A DNA stretch of 64,000 bases from Thiobaca trueperi. Lineage in GTDB: Bacteria > Pseudomonadota > Gammaproteobacteria > Chromatiales > Chromatiaceae. Within the stretch, counting starts at the first letter, position 1; every line of letters begins with the position of its first letter. The notes below the pieces were generated by a model, which did not search any database, was not told where the DNA came from, and worked only from the letters and a program-made list of their open reading frames with translations. Positions 38,201 through 48,237 of this stretch are shown piece after piece. Position numbers and translations under genes: made by a program. The stretch spans positions 62,001-126,000 of the forward strand of contig NZ_SMAO01000002.1 of the NCBI RefSeq assembly GCF_004342175.1. Direction: 5' to 3'.

Positions 38201-39179
38201 GCACGCCGTGTCTCTGAACGTGGATATCGCGGAAAACGGTCGGGAGGCGGTGGCCAGGGTGGCCGCCGGCGCTTACGACCTGGTGCTGATGGATGTGCAG
38301 ATGCCTGAAATGGACGGACTGGAGGCAGCCCGCGCGATCCGCGCCCAGCCCGAACAGGCCGCAGTGCCCATCCTCGCCATGACCGCCAATGCCTTTGAGG
38401 AAGACCGGCGGCTCTGCCTGGAGGCCGGCATGAATGACTTTGTCGCCAAGCCGGTGGAGCCCGAAACGCTCTATACCGTCCTGCTGAAATGGCTGCCTGC
38501 GACCGGCGAGGCCAGGGCATCGGCATCGCCGGTCGAACCGCCGGACAACCTGATCGCCTATCCCTGGCTCGCTGCCGTTCCCGGTCTGGACGGCCTGCGC
38601 GGGCTGGCGGCGGTGCGTGGTCAGCGCGCCATCTATCTGCGTCTGCTGCGACTCTTCGCGCAGACGCATGGCGGCGATATTGCCCGACTGCGCGAGCGTC
38701 TGGCGACCGGCGATGAGCTGGGGGCGGTGCGGGTGGCGCATGGTCTCAAGGGTGCGTCCGCGACCCTGGGCGCGGATCGGCTGGCGACCCTGGTGGCGCG
38801 ACTGGAGGTGACGCTGGGGCGCCGCCCCGATCAGGGGGTGATCGAACCACTGATTGAGGAGGTCCGGCACGAACTTGAACGTCTGGTCGCCGCGATCCTG
38901 GCCCTGCCGGACGTGCACGAATGGACGCAGTCAGATACGCCGCCGCACGCGCTCAGTCATCTGCACCAGGTGCTGGATGAACTGGATGCGCTGCTGGCGG
39001 AGGACAATGTCCAGGCCGTGCAGTTCGTCCGCGACTCGGACGACCTCCTGCGCGGCATCCTGGGCGACGCCTTCCAGACGCTGATGCAGGCCATTGAGCG
39101 TTTCGATTTCGACGCCGCGCGAGTGACATTGAACGCCGCGCGTGCACGGCTGGGTGACGAGGCAGGGGATAAAGAATAG
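35262..39179 (+). CDS. Hybrid histidine kinase: membrane sensor, two PAS, HisKA, HATPase, receiver, HPt
   Basis: About 1305 residues. Transmembrane helices lie near 18-40, 55-72, 92-112 and 385-405, so a periplasmic sensor of about 270 residues ([19 protein letters not shown] start, Cache-like) sits between the last two. Two PAS domains follow (about 430-540 and 575-690). H box [14 protein letters not shown] (His near 716); ATPase [28 protein letters not shown]. Receiver with [13 protein letters not shown] and acceptor Asp in [12 protein letters not shown] near 1010. HPt His in [13 protein letters not shown] near 1159. ATG 35262 has AGGGAG six bases upstream, better than ATG 35256. It probably phosphorylates the HD-GYP regulator just upstream. 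The TAG stop overlaps the first base of a repeat element. Confidence 0.93.
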   Translation: MIHDSERRPRPRASSAILTVVLVYAIFAGLWILLSDKALSWLVSAPAEAALINTLKGWLFVAVTSVLLYGLMRRWLDPTARTAAAETRLPDPSFRTMLLPLSLLAVAIVILTVSGIALDFQRLKASETDRLKTIAEFKTRQIADWFEDRLNHARFLRASHFADAFDAHWFADGQSVADIALLNRLKVFLRYNGFQGALLLNTQGAPLWSADGRAMTADVRLAAAVRQAVIRQEVIQHGPYRDDSGRILLDFLVPLSTASDGVPEAVIALHTDLTKDLYPEIEIWPVPTESGETLLFRRDGDQVLFLNELRHQSDTALTLHLPLTSSRLLSARFLRDPAQLGQILEGVDYRGEPVVGVALAVPGTDWFLLVKQDRAELYAVTFYNGIWIGLAGLLALFMAVSGAFLLRQRQQLALAAALHQSQSERLNALNLLGAIADGSSDAIFAKDRAGRYLLFNRAAVRLVGQPVEAVLGRVDDQLFPPDDARLIRSNDRQVMLAQENLTFREPLTTQDGEERLFLALKGPLYDTDGQVMGMFGISRDITETERANEELAQYRQHLEELVAARTAELRQKTRSLRALIDNIPHLIWMKDVEGRFVAVNRSLAEAVGCHFADLVGRTDFELWPNELAECFRADDLDVMATGKQKTVEGGVLAQHPEILYETFKAPILDADGSVLGTVGFSRDISAEKETERVRDLARQAAEAASLAKSAFLANMSHEIRTPMNAIVGLTYLLQQSGVTPEQAIRLGKIESAAHHLLSIVNDILDLSKIEAGRLELEQTDFSLTAILDYVYSLIADQARSKGLTLEVDTDAVPLWLRGDPTRLRQALLNYAGNAVKFTERGTISLRARLLEEVGDRLLVRFEVSDTGIGIAADELPRLFAAFGQADVSTTRRHGGTGLGLAITRRLAQLMDGDVGVESVQGQGSTFWFTARLTPGRGVMPVSTATPAHHAEADLRRRCAGARLLLAEDNAVNREVALELLHAVSLNVDIAENGREAVARVAAGAYDLVLMDVQMPEMDGLEAARAIRAQPEQAAVPILAMTANAFEEDRRLCLEAGMNDFVAKPVEPETLYTVLLKWLPATGEARASASPVEPPDNLIAYPWLAAVPGLDGLRGLAAVRGQRAIYLRLLRLFAQTHGGDIARLRERLATGDELGAVRVAHGLKGASATLGADRLATLVARLEVTLGRRPDQGVIEPLIEEVRHELERLVAAILALPDVHEWTQSDTPPHALSHLHQVLDELDALLAEDNVQAVQFVRDSDDLLRGILGDAFQTLMQAIERFDFDAARVTLNAARARLGDEAGDKE

Positions 39180-39335
39180 ACAGGATTAACAGGATTTTTC
39201 AGGATTGAAAGGATTTTAAATCATTGTTTCTAATATCTTAAACCGCGTCCGCTCTCACGGTCGTTGATGCTGCCGAGGTTGATCCAGCCCCAGAACATGG
39301 CATGCCGCACTGGGCGCGGTTTAATCCTGTCTATT
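39179..39335. repeat. GACAGGATT element, copy 2, interrupted by another repeat
   Basis: The left arm GACAGGATTAACAGGATT starts at 39179, with further CAGGATT and AAGGATT units to about 39217. The complementary right arm AATCCTGTC is at 39323-39331. Between them sits the complete TTAAACCGCG-ended element (39238-39324). All other copies are 50-135 bases with a simple interior, so this looks like one repeat inserted in another. Confidence 0.6.
39238..39324 (+). repeat. TTAAACCGCG-ended dispersed element, full copy
   Basis: 87 bases with perfect 10-base terminal inverted repeats: TTAAACCGCG (39238-39247) and CGCGGTTTAA (39315-39324). Its right two thirds match the minus strand of 8594-8651, and its right end matches 25770-25793. 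It has no coding capacity of its own and is the size of a small REP or MITE-like element. Confidence 0.7.
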
Positions 39336-39771
39336 TCCCCTGCAACCGGATCTGATGGTGTTCCAGCGGATAACCCCGTTCGCGATAGATACGGAAACGC
39401 GCGCGTCCGGCGGCGCGGGTGGCGGGGTCATGGTCGATCGGTTCGCATAACCGCGCGAAGCGATCGACGAAGTCGGGAATCCCGCCGGACAGATTGATGA
39501 GCGCCTGATGCTCGGTCTCGGGGGTTCCGTCGCGGCTGATGAGCACCGGGGTCAGCCCGGCATCCACCTGACCGACCAGACCATGCGGCAGAAACCCATC
39601 CTCGCGGAAGGTCCAGAGCAGACGGTCGAGATGACGCGCCTGCTCGGCGTCAGGGCAGTGGATGAGCACCCGCAGATCGCTGGCGCGGATCCGCTCCACC
39701 AGCCGGCAGGTCAGCAGAAAGCGGTCGCCGCGACTGTCAGGCTGGAGGCTGTAGAAATCGATGCGGGTCAT
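39331..39771 (-). CDS. holC: DNA polymerase III chi subunit
   Basis: 146 residues. The N-terminal IDFYSLQPDSRGDRFLLTCRLVERI and the core VLIHCPDAEQARHLDRLLWTFREDGFLPHGL are diagnostic of HolC. Chi links the clamp loader to SSB. In relatives holC usually follows pepA; that gene is not here. Confidence 0.93.
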   Translation of the reverse strand: MTRIDFYSLQPDSRGDRFLLTCRLVERIRASDLRVLIHCPDAEQARHLDRLLWTFREDGFLPHGLVGQVDAGLTPVLISRDGTPETEHQALINLSGGIPDFVDRFARLCEPIDHDPATRAAGRARFRIYRERGYPLEHHQIRLQGK

Positions 39772-39835
39772 GTGTGAGCGCCCCTGAACTGCGAAGGCGC
39801 GAAGGCTTTCAGCCTGTCCGAAACGCCGCGAATGA

Positions 39836-39914
39836 GACAGGATTGACAGGATGATTCAAGATCAACAGGACAAAAAAAATCCTGTCCATCCTGGGAAATC
39901 CTGTTGATCCTGTC
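39836..39914. repeat. Paired GACAGGATT element, copy 3
   Basis: GACAGGATTGACAGGAT at the left and ATCCTGTTGATCCTGTCC at the right are complementary, with a second inner pair AACAGGAC/ATCCTGTCC. It ends 15 bases from the fabA stop codon on the minus strand. Confidence 0.8.
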
Positions 39915-39929
39915 CATTCAAAGCACCGG

Positions 39930-40445
39930 CTAAAAACCATCCGTCGAGGTGAAGAGCCCCACTCGCAGATCGGAGGCGGTATAGATGGTGCGGTCATCGA
40001 CCTGGACCACACCGTCGCCGATGCCGAGCACCAGCTTGCGGCTGATGACCCGCTTCATGTCGATGTGATAGGTCACTCTGGTGGCGCTCGGCAGCACCTG
40101 CCCGGTGAATTTGACCTCACCTACGCCCAGCGCGCGACCGTGGCCGGGATTGCCGATCCAGCCCAGATAGAAGCCGACGAGCTGCCAGAGCGCATCGAGC
40201 CCAAGACAGCCGGGCATCACCGGGTCGCCGGGAAAATGGCACTGGAAGAACCAGAGATCCGGGGTGATGTCGAGTTCGGCAAGGATCTCGCCTTTGCCAT
40301 TGGCGCCGCCGAAATTCGCGATACGCACGATGCGGTCCATCATCAGCATGTTGGGCGTCGGCAACTGGGCATTGCCCGGACCGAACATCTCGCCGCGCCC
40401 GCAGGCCAGCAGTTCATCGCGATTGAAAGAGGCTTCTTTGTTCAC
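39930..40445 (-). CDS. fabA: 3-hydroxydecanoyl-[acyl-carrier-protein] dehydratase/isomerase
   Basis: 171 residues, the standard length. The hot-dog fold has the catalytic His in [28 protein letters not shown] and the Asp in the same helix. FabA makes trans-2- and cis-3-decenoyl-ACP, the branch point for unsaturated fatty acids. The usual partner fabB is not adjacent. Repeat elements flank it on both sides. Confidence 0.97.
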   Translation of the reverse strand: MNKEASFNRDELLACGRGEMFGPGNAQLPTPNMLMMDRIVRIANFGGANGKGEILAELDITPDLWFFQCHFPGDPVMPGCLGLDALWQLVGFYLGWIGNPGHGRALGVGEVKFTGQVLPSATRVTYHIDMKRVISRKLVLGIGDGVVQVDDRTIYTASDLRVGLFTSTDGF

Positions 40446-40492
40446 AGGCGGTCTGGAGTCCCTAGAGAAGGTAATAGTTGAATTCGAGAATG

Positions 40493-40626
40493 GACAGGAT
40501 TAACAGGATTTCTCAGGATGGGCAGGATTTTTCAATCGAGCCTTAATCAGGTGCGGCGCGTTCATTTGCTACCGATCCAACTATCAAAACATCCTGTTAA
40601 TCTTGGAAAATCCTGTTAATCCTGTC
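40493..40626. repeat. Paired GACAGGATT element, copy 4 (longest)
   Basis: The left arm GACAGGATTAACAGGATT and CAGGATGGGCAGGATT face the right arm ATCCTGTTAATC...TCCTGTTAATCCTGTCC. About 60 bases of unique sequence lie between. It lies between fabA and proS and ends 18 bases from the proS stop codon. Confidence 0.8.
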
Positions 40627-40643
40627 CATTTTTTAAGTGTGTC

Positions 40644-42362
40644 TTAAGCCCGCAGGCGCTCGCGGACGAAGCCGACGATCTCGGCGATGGGCACGAGCTG
40701 CATGGCCTCGTCGGTGCGGCCTTTGTATTCGACCACGCTGTCGTCGAGTCCCTTGTCGCCCACGACGATGCGGTGGGGGATGCCGATGAGCTCCATATCG
40801 GCGAACATGACCCCGGCGCGGGCGTCGCGGTCATCGAGCAGGACGTCGATCCCGGCGGCCTGCAAGTCGGCATAAAGCTGCTCGGTCGCCTCGCGCACCC
40901 GGTAGGATTTGCCGAGTTTCATCGGCAGCAGCGCGACCTCGAAGGGGGCGATGGGGGCCGGCCAGCAGATGCCCTGCTCATCATGATGCTGCTCGATGGC
41001 GGCGGCGACCACGCGCGAGACGCCGATGCCATAACAGCCCATGGTCAGGGTGGTGGCGCGTCCGTCCTCGCCGAGCACGGTGGTTTTCATCGCCTCGCTG
41101 TATTTGCGTCCAAGCTGGAAGATGTGCCCCACCTCAATGCCGCGCGCGATGGTCAGGGTGCCCTGACCATCAGGGCTGGGATCACCCTCGACGACGTTGC
41201 GCAGATCGGCGACCTCGGGCAGCGGCAGATCGCGGCCCCAGTTGAGTCCGAACCAGTGTTTGCCGTCCGCATTGGCGCCAGCACTGAAATCGGCGGTGAC
41301 CGCGACCGTGCGATCAGCGATGCAGGGGATGGGCAGGTCTTTCGGGCCCAGCGAGCCGGGGCCGGCGCCGATGGCCTCACGGATCTCGGCCTCGGTCGCC
41401 ATCCGCAGCGGCGCGGCGACCTGGGGCAGTTTCGCGGCCTTGATGGCGTTGAGTTCGTGATCGCCGCGCACCAGCAGGGCGATCAGACCGCCGCCGCTTT
41501 CCTCCGATGCGGCGACGACGAGCGTCTTGACCGTGCGTTCGACCGGCTGGCCGAACTGCTCGACCAGATCGGCGATGGTGCGCGCATTCGGCGTCTCGAC
41601 CAGACGCGCCGCTTCGTTCGGCGCGGGCAGGGTGTCGGTCAGCGCCACCGCCTCGGCCAGTTCGACGTTGGCGGCATAGTCGCTCGCGGTCGAGAAGGCG
41701 ATGGCGTCCTCGCCGGAGGCCGCCAGCACATGGAACTCGTGCGAGGCGTTGCCGCCGATGCTGCCGGTATCCGCCTGTACCGGGCGGAAGTCGAGCCCGC
41801 AGCGGGTGAAGATGCGGCAGTAGGTCTCGTGCATCTGGCGGTAGGTCTCAGCCAGCGAGGCGTCGTCCAGATGGAATGAATAGGCGTCCTTCATCAGGAA
41901 CTCTCGCGCGCGCATGACGCCAAAGCGCGGACGGATCTCGTCACGGAACTTGGTCTGGATCTGATAGAAATTGATCGGGAGCTGTTTGTAGCTCTTGAGT
42001 TCGTTGCGGGCGAGGTCGGTGATGATCTCTTCGTGCGTGGGGCCGAAGCAGAACTCGCGCTGATGGCGGTCTTTGAAGCGCAGGAGTTCGGGGCCATACT
42101 GGTCCCATCGGCCCGACTCCTGCCAGAGTTCGGACGGCTGCACGGCGGGCATGGAGATCTCCAGTGCGCCAGCGCGATCCATTTCTTCGCGCACGATCCG
42201 CTCAACCCGGCGCAGCACGCGCAAGCCCATTGGCAGCCAGGTATAGAGCCCGGCGGCGAGCTTGCGGATGAGCCCGGCGCGCAGCATCAGCCGGTGGCTG
42301 GCGATTTCGGCGTCAGATGGTGTTTCTTTGACGGTCTGTAGAGGGAACTGAGAAGTACGCAT
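40644..42362 (-). CDS. proS: Prolyl-tRNA synthetase (bacterial type with editing domain)
   Basis: 572 residues. Class II motifs 1-3 are visible: [41 protein letters not shown] and [18 protein letters not shown]. The YbaK-like editing insertion lies near 230-390, removing mischarged Ala. The C-terminal anticodon-binding domain follows ([10 protein letters not shown] ... [23 protein letters not shown]). The start is supported by [34 protein letters not shown], normal for the family. Confidence 0.97.
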   Translation of the reverse strand: MRTSQFPLQTVKETPSDAEIASHRLMLRAGLIRKLAAGLYTWLPMGLRVLRRVERIVREEMDRAGALEISMPAVQPSELWQESGRWDQYGPELLRFKDRHQREFCFGPTHEEIITDLARNELKSYKQLPINFYQIQTKFRDEIRPRFGVMRAREFLMKDAYSFHLDDASLAETYRQMHETYCRIFTRCGLDFRPVQADTGSIGGNASHEFHVLAASGEDAIAFSTASDYAANVELAEAVALTDTLPAPNEAARLVETPNARTIADLVEQFGQPVERTVKTLVVAASEESGGGLIALLVRGDHELNAIKAAKLPQVAAPLRMATEAEIREAIGAGPGSLGPKDLPIPCIADRTVAVTADFSAGANADGKHWFGLNWGRDLPLPEVADLRNVVEGDPSPDGQGTLTIARGIEVGHIFQLGRKYSEAMKTTVLGEDGRATTLTMGCYGIGVSRVVAAAIEQHHDEQGICWPAPIAPFEVALLPMKLGKSYRVREATEQLYADLQAAGIDVLLDDRDARAGVMFADMELIGIPHRIVVGDKGLDDSVVEYKGRTDEAMQLVPIAEIVGFVRERLRA

Positions 42363-42724
42363 TGCAACGCCAATCGCCAGGTAAAGCGGGGGAGTTTATT
42401 GTTCAACGCGAGTGGAAACAACTCTTAAACTGTGTCATGTCGATCTCCATCCAGTGCAGCATCCTGGAAATCCTGAGGCCGTTCGCTTCGTTGTCGCTGT
42501 CGTAATCGTTGTCGTAATCGAAAGATTCGCAAGCCGACGACAACGATTCAGAAACGGTTTCGGAACATCTGCACTGCTGCACCAGATGCCTGTCTGCCAT
42601 TTTCCAGCATGCCCGAACGGATCAGGCTTGTTAAAGTACGTCACTATCGAGTCGATGCCGGCTCCAGACCTCAAACATCAAGACGCAGGACACCTTGCCG
42701 ATTGATCACCAGGAACATCCCGAG
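42363..42724. other. 362-base region between proS and the PilZ gene
   Basis: Divergent promoters are expected for proS (minus) and the PilZ gene (plus) but no convincing -35/-10 pair was found. The middle is filled by copy C of the GTCGTT-hexamer element (42448-42581). No gene recognised; small open frames through the element encode D/N/Y-rich repeats caused by the hexamers and are not thought to be real. Confidence 0.6.
42448..42581 (+). repeat. GTCGTT-hexamer dispersed element, copy C
   Basis: Begins ATCCAGTGCAGCA, then GAGGCCGTTCG, repeated GTCGTAATCGTT units, core AAAGATTCGCAAGCCGA (42521-42537), CGACAACGA and the end GAACATCTGCACTGCTGCA (42563-42581). Same order as copy A read on the minus strand. 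Confidence 0.8.
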
Positions 42725-43780
42725 ATGCAGCAGCCAGTCACTGAATCGAGTCCCCATGATCGACGCACCCAGGCGCGGATTCGGGTTCAGATCCCCATCA
42801 AAGTGATCCTGCCGGGTGTGGCGGAACCTGTCACCGCGCTCAACGAAGACATTTCCTGGGGCGGTGCGCTCTTTGCCATGGCTGAGCCCCTGCCGCAGCA
42901 GACGGAGCCCCTGCGTATCGTCCTGCCCTGGAAGCGTGACGAGCAGATCACAGCCGACGCCCGGTTGCTGCGTGCGCGTCCGCTGGAGAATGGCCGCTAT
43001 CTGGTTGCCGTGCGTTTTGTCAGTCTCTCGCCCCGCAGCCAGTCACGACTGGAAAGGCTGCTGAAAATGCTCGGGGCCGGTGGGACGCAGGCGCATGGCG
43101 GCCCTTCCGACGGTCTGGTCAGGGAACTCGAAGTGACGGTCAATGATGCGGAGGATCTGCGCCGGATGCTGCTCCAGATCGCAGAGGGGCATTACAGCGT
43201 GACGGTGTTCGATGCCTATGAACTGGATCAGAGCATCCGTCTCTCGATTGCCGGCACCAAGGATCTGCCCGGCATCCGTCTGAGAACGCGCGTGGTCAAG
43301 GTGGAAAAGTCACACACCAAAGGGTTTGAGTGGGCCGATCTCCATACCCTGACGCTGGAGTTCGAGCATCCGCGCAAATCGCTCAAGGCGCTGGCCTCGC
43401 TGCTGTTGGGCCAACTGCCCGAGACCCAGGACGATTCCTATCTGTGTTTCTCCGAGATTCCCAGTTGGGTTCGCACCGCCGCCCCGCCCCTCGGCAAGTC
43501 GTCCGGTGACAGTCAGCCGTGTCCAGTGTCCGGGAGCACGCAACGCTGCGTGCTTGAGACGGATTTTCCAGAGGCGCTCAATCACCTGACTGCCGGCTGG
43601 GGTGATCCGGATGCCTTTCATGAATTGTTTCAGTCTTTGGTGATGGGGGACCACGGTCAGCCTGGCGGCTGGCCCGAAAATGCCTGGGAAGAGATTGAAT
43701 TCCTGCAGAATCTGCATGACAGGTCGTATGGCCTGCCCAGAGCACGGCAGAATCCGTTGAAAGGCGGCAGACTCGCCTGA
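42725..43780 (+). CDS. PilZ-domain protein
   Basis: 351 residues. An N-terminal PilZ domain (about 12-115) starts with RRTQARIRVQIPIKV, giving the R-x-x-x-R type c-di-GMP motif (DRRTQAR). It continues with the (D/N)xSxxG motif in NEDISWGGALFAMAEPL, and VAVRFVSLS. The remaining 230 residues have no recognised domain but look structured (YLCFSEIPSWVRTAAPP, WPENAWEEIEFLQNLHDRSYGLP). It probably binds cyclic di-GMP, fitting the HD-GYP regulator at 34 kb. ATG 42725 has AGGAA upstream; TTG 42695 also lies in frame. Confidence 0.85.
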   Translation: MQQPVTESSPHDRRTQARIRVQIPIKVILPGVAEPVTALNEDISWGGALFAMAEPLPQQTEPLRIVLPWKRDEQITADARLLRARPLENGRYLVAVRFVSLSPRSQSRLERLLKMLGAGGTQAHGGPSDGLVRELEVTVNDAEDLRRMLLQIAEGHYSVTVFDAYELDQSIRLSIAGTKDLPGIRLRTRVVKVEKSHTKGFEWADLHTLTLEFEHPRKSLKALASLLLGQLPETQDDSYLCFSEIPSWVRTAAPPLGKSSGDSQPCPVSGSTQRCVLETDFPEALNHLTAGWGDPDAFHELFQSLVMGDHGQPGGWPENAWEEIEFLQNLHDRSYGLPRARQNPLKGGRLA

Positions 43781-43801
43781 GTGGCCGGCGAATGGTCTGG
43801 C

Positions 43802-43831
43802 TTGACCCCTGTTGACGATCCCTGTTAGGCT
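43802..43831 (+). promoter_or_regulatory. Possible promoter of the ilv operon
   Basis: TTGACC (43802-43807), 18 bases, TAGGCT (43826-43831), about 50 bases before the ilvB GTG. A second TTGACG at 43812 gives poor spacing. The -10 is weak. No leader peptide or attenuator fits in the short leader. Confidence 0.35.
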
Positions 43832-43879
43832 CAGTCCCTTTTCAACCTTTTCCATGATCTGATTCGGAGGTCACTGAAG

Positions 43880-45655
43880 GTGGCACTGACTGGGGCGGAA
43901 GCGGATGGGGCGGATGCGATGGCGGTCGAGGAACTGAGCGGGGGCGAGATCGTCGTCCAGGCGCTCCTTGATGAAGGGGTCGAACTCGTTTTCGGCTATC
44001 CCGGCGGCTCGGTCCTGCATATCTATGACGCGCTCTTCAAGCGCGGATCGGTCAGACATATCCTGGTCCGTCACGAGCAGGCTGCCGCCCATGCGGCGGA
44101 CGGCTATGCGCGCGCGACCGGCAAATGCGGCGTCTGTCTCGTCACCTCGGGACCGGGCGCGACCAATGCCGTGACCGGCATCGCCACGGCCTATATGGAT
44201 TCCATCCCGATGGTGGTGCTGACCGGACAGGTGCCGACGCCGGTGATCGGCAGCGATGCCTTTCAGGAAGTCGATACCGTCGGCATCACCCGGCCCTGCG
44301 TGAAGCACAACTTCCTGGTCAAGGATGTCCGCGATCTGGCGCTGACCATCCGCAAGGCGTTTTACATCGCGACCACAGGCCGGCCCGGCCCGGTGGTGGT
44401 GGACATCCCCAAGGATGTGACGGATCCCAACGTCAGGGTGCCCTATCACTACCCGCGCGAGATCCGGATGCGTTCCTACAATCCGGTTGAGAAGGGGCAT
44501 CCGGGACAGATCAGGAAGGCGGTCGATCTTCTGCTCCAGGCCAAACGTCCGGTGTTCTATACCGGCGGCGGCGTGGTGCTCGGCGAGGGTTCGACGCAGC
44601 TCACCGAACTGGTGCGCGCGACCGGCTTTCCGATCACCAGCACGCTCATGGGGCTCGGCGCCTTCCCGACCACCGATGGCCAGTTCATCGGCATGCTCGG
44701 GATGCACGGCACCTATGAGGCCAACATGGCGATGCACGAAACCGACGTGCTGATCGCCATCGGTGCCCGCTTCGATGATCGCGTGACCGGCAAGATCGAG
44801 CATTTCTGTCCGCACGCCAAGGTCATTCATATCGATGTCGATCCGTCATCGATCTCGAAGAATGTCCGGGTGGATGTGCCCATCGTGGGTCAGGTGGCGA
44901 GCGTGCTGACCGATCTGCTGCGGCTCTATCGCGAGCGCCAGCCGCAGCCCGACGCGCAGCCGGTCGCCGACTGGTGGGCGAAGATCAACGAGTGGCGTCG
45001 GCTCGACTGTCTCCGGTATGACCGCGCCAGCGCCGCGATCAAGCCCCAGTTCGCCATCGAGACGCTCCACAAGGTCACCAGTGGCGAGCTCTATGTGACC
45101 TCGGATGTCGGTCAGCATCAGATGTTCGTGGCCCAGTTCCATCCTTTCGACAAGCCGCGCCGCTGGATCAACTCGGGCGGTCTCGGCACCATGGGCTTCG
45201 GTCTGCCGGCGGCGATGGGGGTGCAGCTCGCGCATCCTGAGGCCCAGGTGGCCTGTGTCTCGGGCGATGCCAGCATCCTCATGTGCATCCAGGAGCTGGC
45301 GACCTGTCAGCAGTATTCGCTGCCGATCAAGGTCATCCTGCTCAACAATGGCTACATGGGCATGGTGCGGCAGTGGCAGGAGCTCTTCTACGAGAGCCGC
45401 TACTCGCATTCCTATGTCGATGCCCTGCCGGATTTCGTCAAACTCGCCGAGAGTTTCGGGCATGTCGGGATGCGGGTCGAGCGGCCCGCCGACCTGGAAG
45501 GCGCGATGCGTGACGCCTTCGCGATGAAGGACCGTTTCGTGTTCCTGGATGTGGTGGTCGATCCGACCGAAAACGTCTATCCCATGATCGTGGCCGGCAA
45601 GGGACACCATGAAATGCAACTGTCCCCGAGCCTGACCGAGCGCGAACTGTCCTGA
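43880..45655 (+). CDS. ilvB: Acetolactate synthase large subunit
   Basis: 591 residues. The TPP Glu region is VFGYPGGSVLHIYDAL ... HEQAAAHAADGYARATG. The central FAD-binding domain includes ARFDDRVTGK, and the C-terminal TPP/Mg motif is GDASILMCIQELATCQQY ... NNGYMG. It makes acetolactate or acetohydroxybutyrate, the first step to valine, leucine and isoleucine. GTG 43880 follows GGAGG by nine bases. First gene of ilvB-ilvN-ilvC. The roughly 15-residue N-terminal extension (ALTGAEADGADAMAVEE) is not conserved in tone. Confidence 0.96.
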   Translation: MALTGAEADGADAMAVEELSGGEIVVQALLDEGVELVFGYPGGSVLHIYDALFKRGSVRHILVRHEQAAAHAADGYARATGKCGVCLVTSGPGATNAVTGIATAYMDSIPMVVLTGQVPTPVIGSDAFQEVDTVGITRPCVKHNFLVKDVRDLALTIRKAFYIATTGRPGPVVVDIPKDVTDPNVRVPYHYPREIRMRSYNPVEKGHPGQIRKAVDLLLQAKRPVFYTGGGVVLGEGSTQLTELVRATGFPITSTLMGLGAFPTTDGQFIGMLGMHGTYEANMAMHETDVLIAIGARFDDRVTGKIEHFCPHAKVIHIDVDPSSISKNVRVDVPIVGQVASVLTDLLRLYRERQPQPDAQPVADWWAKINEWRRLDCLRYDRASAAIKPQFAIETLHKVTSGELYVTSDVGQHQMFVAQFHPFDKPRRWINSGGLGTMGFGLPAAMGVQLAHPEAQVACVSGDASILMCIQELATCQQYSLPIKVILLNNGYMGMVRQWQELFYESRYSHSYVDALPDFVKLAESFGHVGMRVERPADLEGAMRDAFAMKDRFVFLDVVVDPTENVYPMIVAGKGHHEMQLSPSLTERELS

Positions 45656-45694
45656 CCGCCGTCCAGAATCGATCCGATACGAGAGTTTTCGACT

Positions 45695-46186
45695 ATGAGA
45701 CACATCATCGCCGTGCTGCTGGAGAACGAGGCCGGAGCGCTGTCGCGCGTCGCCGGACTCTTCTCGGCCCGTGGCTATAACATCGAATCGCTGACCGTCG
45801 CGCCGACCGACGATCCGACCCTCTCGCGCATGACCCTGGTCACGACGGGCAACGACGAGGTCGTCGAGCAGATCAAGAAACAGCTCAACAAGCTGATCGA
45901 CACCGTGAAGCTGCTGGATCTGTCCGAAGGACCGCACATCGAGCGCGAGATGATGATGGTCAAGGTGCGTGCCGAGCGATCCGACCGCGAGGAACTCAAG
46001 CGTCTGACCGACATCTTCCGCGCCAAGATCATCGATGTCACCGACACCAGCTATGTCATCGAACTGACCGGTGCCTCGCGCAAGCTCGACGCCTTCATCG
46101 ACGCGCTGCCCGAGGGACTGCTGATCGAGGTCGTCCGCTCCGGCCCGACCGGCATCGCCCGTGGCGAAAAGGGTCTGAACCTGTAG
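45695..46186 (+). CDS. ilvN: Acetolactate synthase small (regulatory) subunit
   Basis: 163 residues. The N-terminal ACT domain is RHIIAVLLENEAGALSRVAGLFSARGYNIESLTV, the valine-binding fold that gives feedback inhibition; an ALS_ss C-terminal domain follows. The length is of the IlvH type. It lies 39 bases after ilvB and 130 before ilvC. Confidence 0.96.
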   Translation: MRHIIAVLLENEAGALSRVAGLFSARGYNIESLTVAPTDDPTLSRMTLVTTGNDEVVEQIKKQLNKLIDTVKLLDLSEGPHIEREMMMVKVRAERSDREELKRLTDIFRAKIIDVTDTSYVIELTGASRKLDAFIDALPEGLLIEVVRSGPTGIARGEKGLNL

Positions 46187-46213
46187 GATGGGTGGAGCGC
46201 AGCGCAACCCATC
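46187..46213 (+). repeat. GATGGGT...ACCCATC palindromic repeat
   Basis: GATGGGT (46187-46193) and ACCCATC (46207-46213) enclose GGAGCGCAGCGCA. Palindromes of this form recur between genes in many proteobacteria. It begins directly after the ilvN stop codon. Confidence 0.7.
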
Positions 46214-46238
46214 GTCCCCGCTACACCAAACAGATTGA

Positions 46239-47339
<1,101 letters not shown>

Positions 47340-47357
47340 TCCTGCTGCTTTAAATTG

Positions 47358-47409
47358 GACAGGATTAACAGGATTCACAACAGGATATTAAAATCCTGTC
47401 GATCCTGTC
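47358..47409. repeat. Paired GACAGGATT element, copy 5
   Basis: GACAGGATTAACAGGATT and AAATCCTGTCGATCCTGTCC form an inverted repeat 19 bases after the ilvC stop, between the convergent ilvC and folE genes. Suited to be a two-way terminator. Confidence 0.8.
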
Positions 47410-47468
47410 CAAAATGCCTGTCAAACGGCTTTCCGGGAAAATGCCCGATCACTGGCGGAATCTCGGGT

Positions 47469-48107
47469 TCAGTTGCGGATGAATGACATGAACTCGGCGC
47501 GGGTACTGGGGTTCGCATCGAAAGCTCCGCGCATGGCGCTGGAGACCGTGGTGCTGCGCTGCTTCTGCACGCCGCGCATCATCATGCAGGTGTGACTGGC
47601 CTCCATGACCACCGCCACGCCGTGGGCGCTGAGATGTTCCATCAGGGCGTCCGCGACCTGATTGGTCAAGCGTTCCTGAACCTGGAGCCGGCGGGCGAAG
47701 ACATCGACCACCCGCGCCACCTTGCTCAGTCCGACGACCTGTCCGTTCGGCAGATAGCCGACATGGGCATGCCCGAAGAAGGGCAGCATGTGATGCTCGC
47801 ACATGGAGTAGAACTCGATGTCGCGTACCACGACCATTTCTTTGACATCCTCCTTGAAAATGGCCCCTTTGAGGATTTCCTCCGCCGACAGGCTGTAGCC
47901 GCTGGTCAGAAAATCCATCGCCTTGGCGACCCGTAGCGGGGTGCGGCGCAGACCTTCGCGCTCGGGATCTTCGCCAATCTCGGTCAGCATGCTGCGCACG
48001 AGCGATTCTTTGCGTGGGTCATAGACCTCTTCGGCTGATTCAGCGTCGAAACTCGTGGCGTAACGCCCGTGAGTCAGAACCTGAGACAGTTTTGGTTTTT
48101 CTGACAT
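47469..48107 (-). CDS. folE: GTP cyclohydrolase I
   Basis: 212 residues. Zinc and catalytic motifs are [19 protein letters not shown] and [12 protein letters not shown]; also [22 protein letters not shown]. It makes dihydroneopterin triphosphate for folate and, through QueD, queuosine, linking it to queA at 1.9 kb. ATG 48107 is preferred since [10 protein letters not shown] leads into the conserved part; the open frame upstream overlaps the divergent hydrolase gene. Confidence 0.96.
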   Translation of the reverse strand: MSEKPKLSQVLTHGRYATSFDAESAEEVYDPRKESLVRSMLTEIGEDPEREGLRRTPLRVAKAMDFLTSGYSLSAEEILKGAIFKEDVKEMVVVRDIEFYSMCEHHMLPFFGHAHVGYLPNGQVVGLSKVARVVDVFARRLQVQERLTNQVADALMEHLSAHGVAVVMEASHTCMMMRGVQKQRSTTVSSAMRGAFDANPSTRAEFMSFIRN

Positions 48108-48237
48108 GGAGTGGCCTCGTTGTTCGTTGCTCGTGAAGGGTTCAATCAAATCCGTTCCACAAGGTGGGGCTGGTTTTGGAAAAAGGAACGCCGCCGATGC
48201 TGGCACAGCGTCTGTATTGCAACCGGAAATTTCTGAT

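Noticed and set aside
42403-42600. Small D/N/Y-rich open frame over the hexamer element
   Set aside because: The amino acid pattern simply reflects GTCGTT/GTCGTA units; the same happens in other copies in different frames.
43781-43879. Leader-peptide attenuator for the ilv operon
   Set aside because: The gap is too short and has no branched-chain-rich reading frame or terminator/antiterminator pair.
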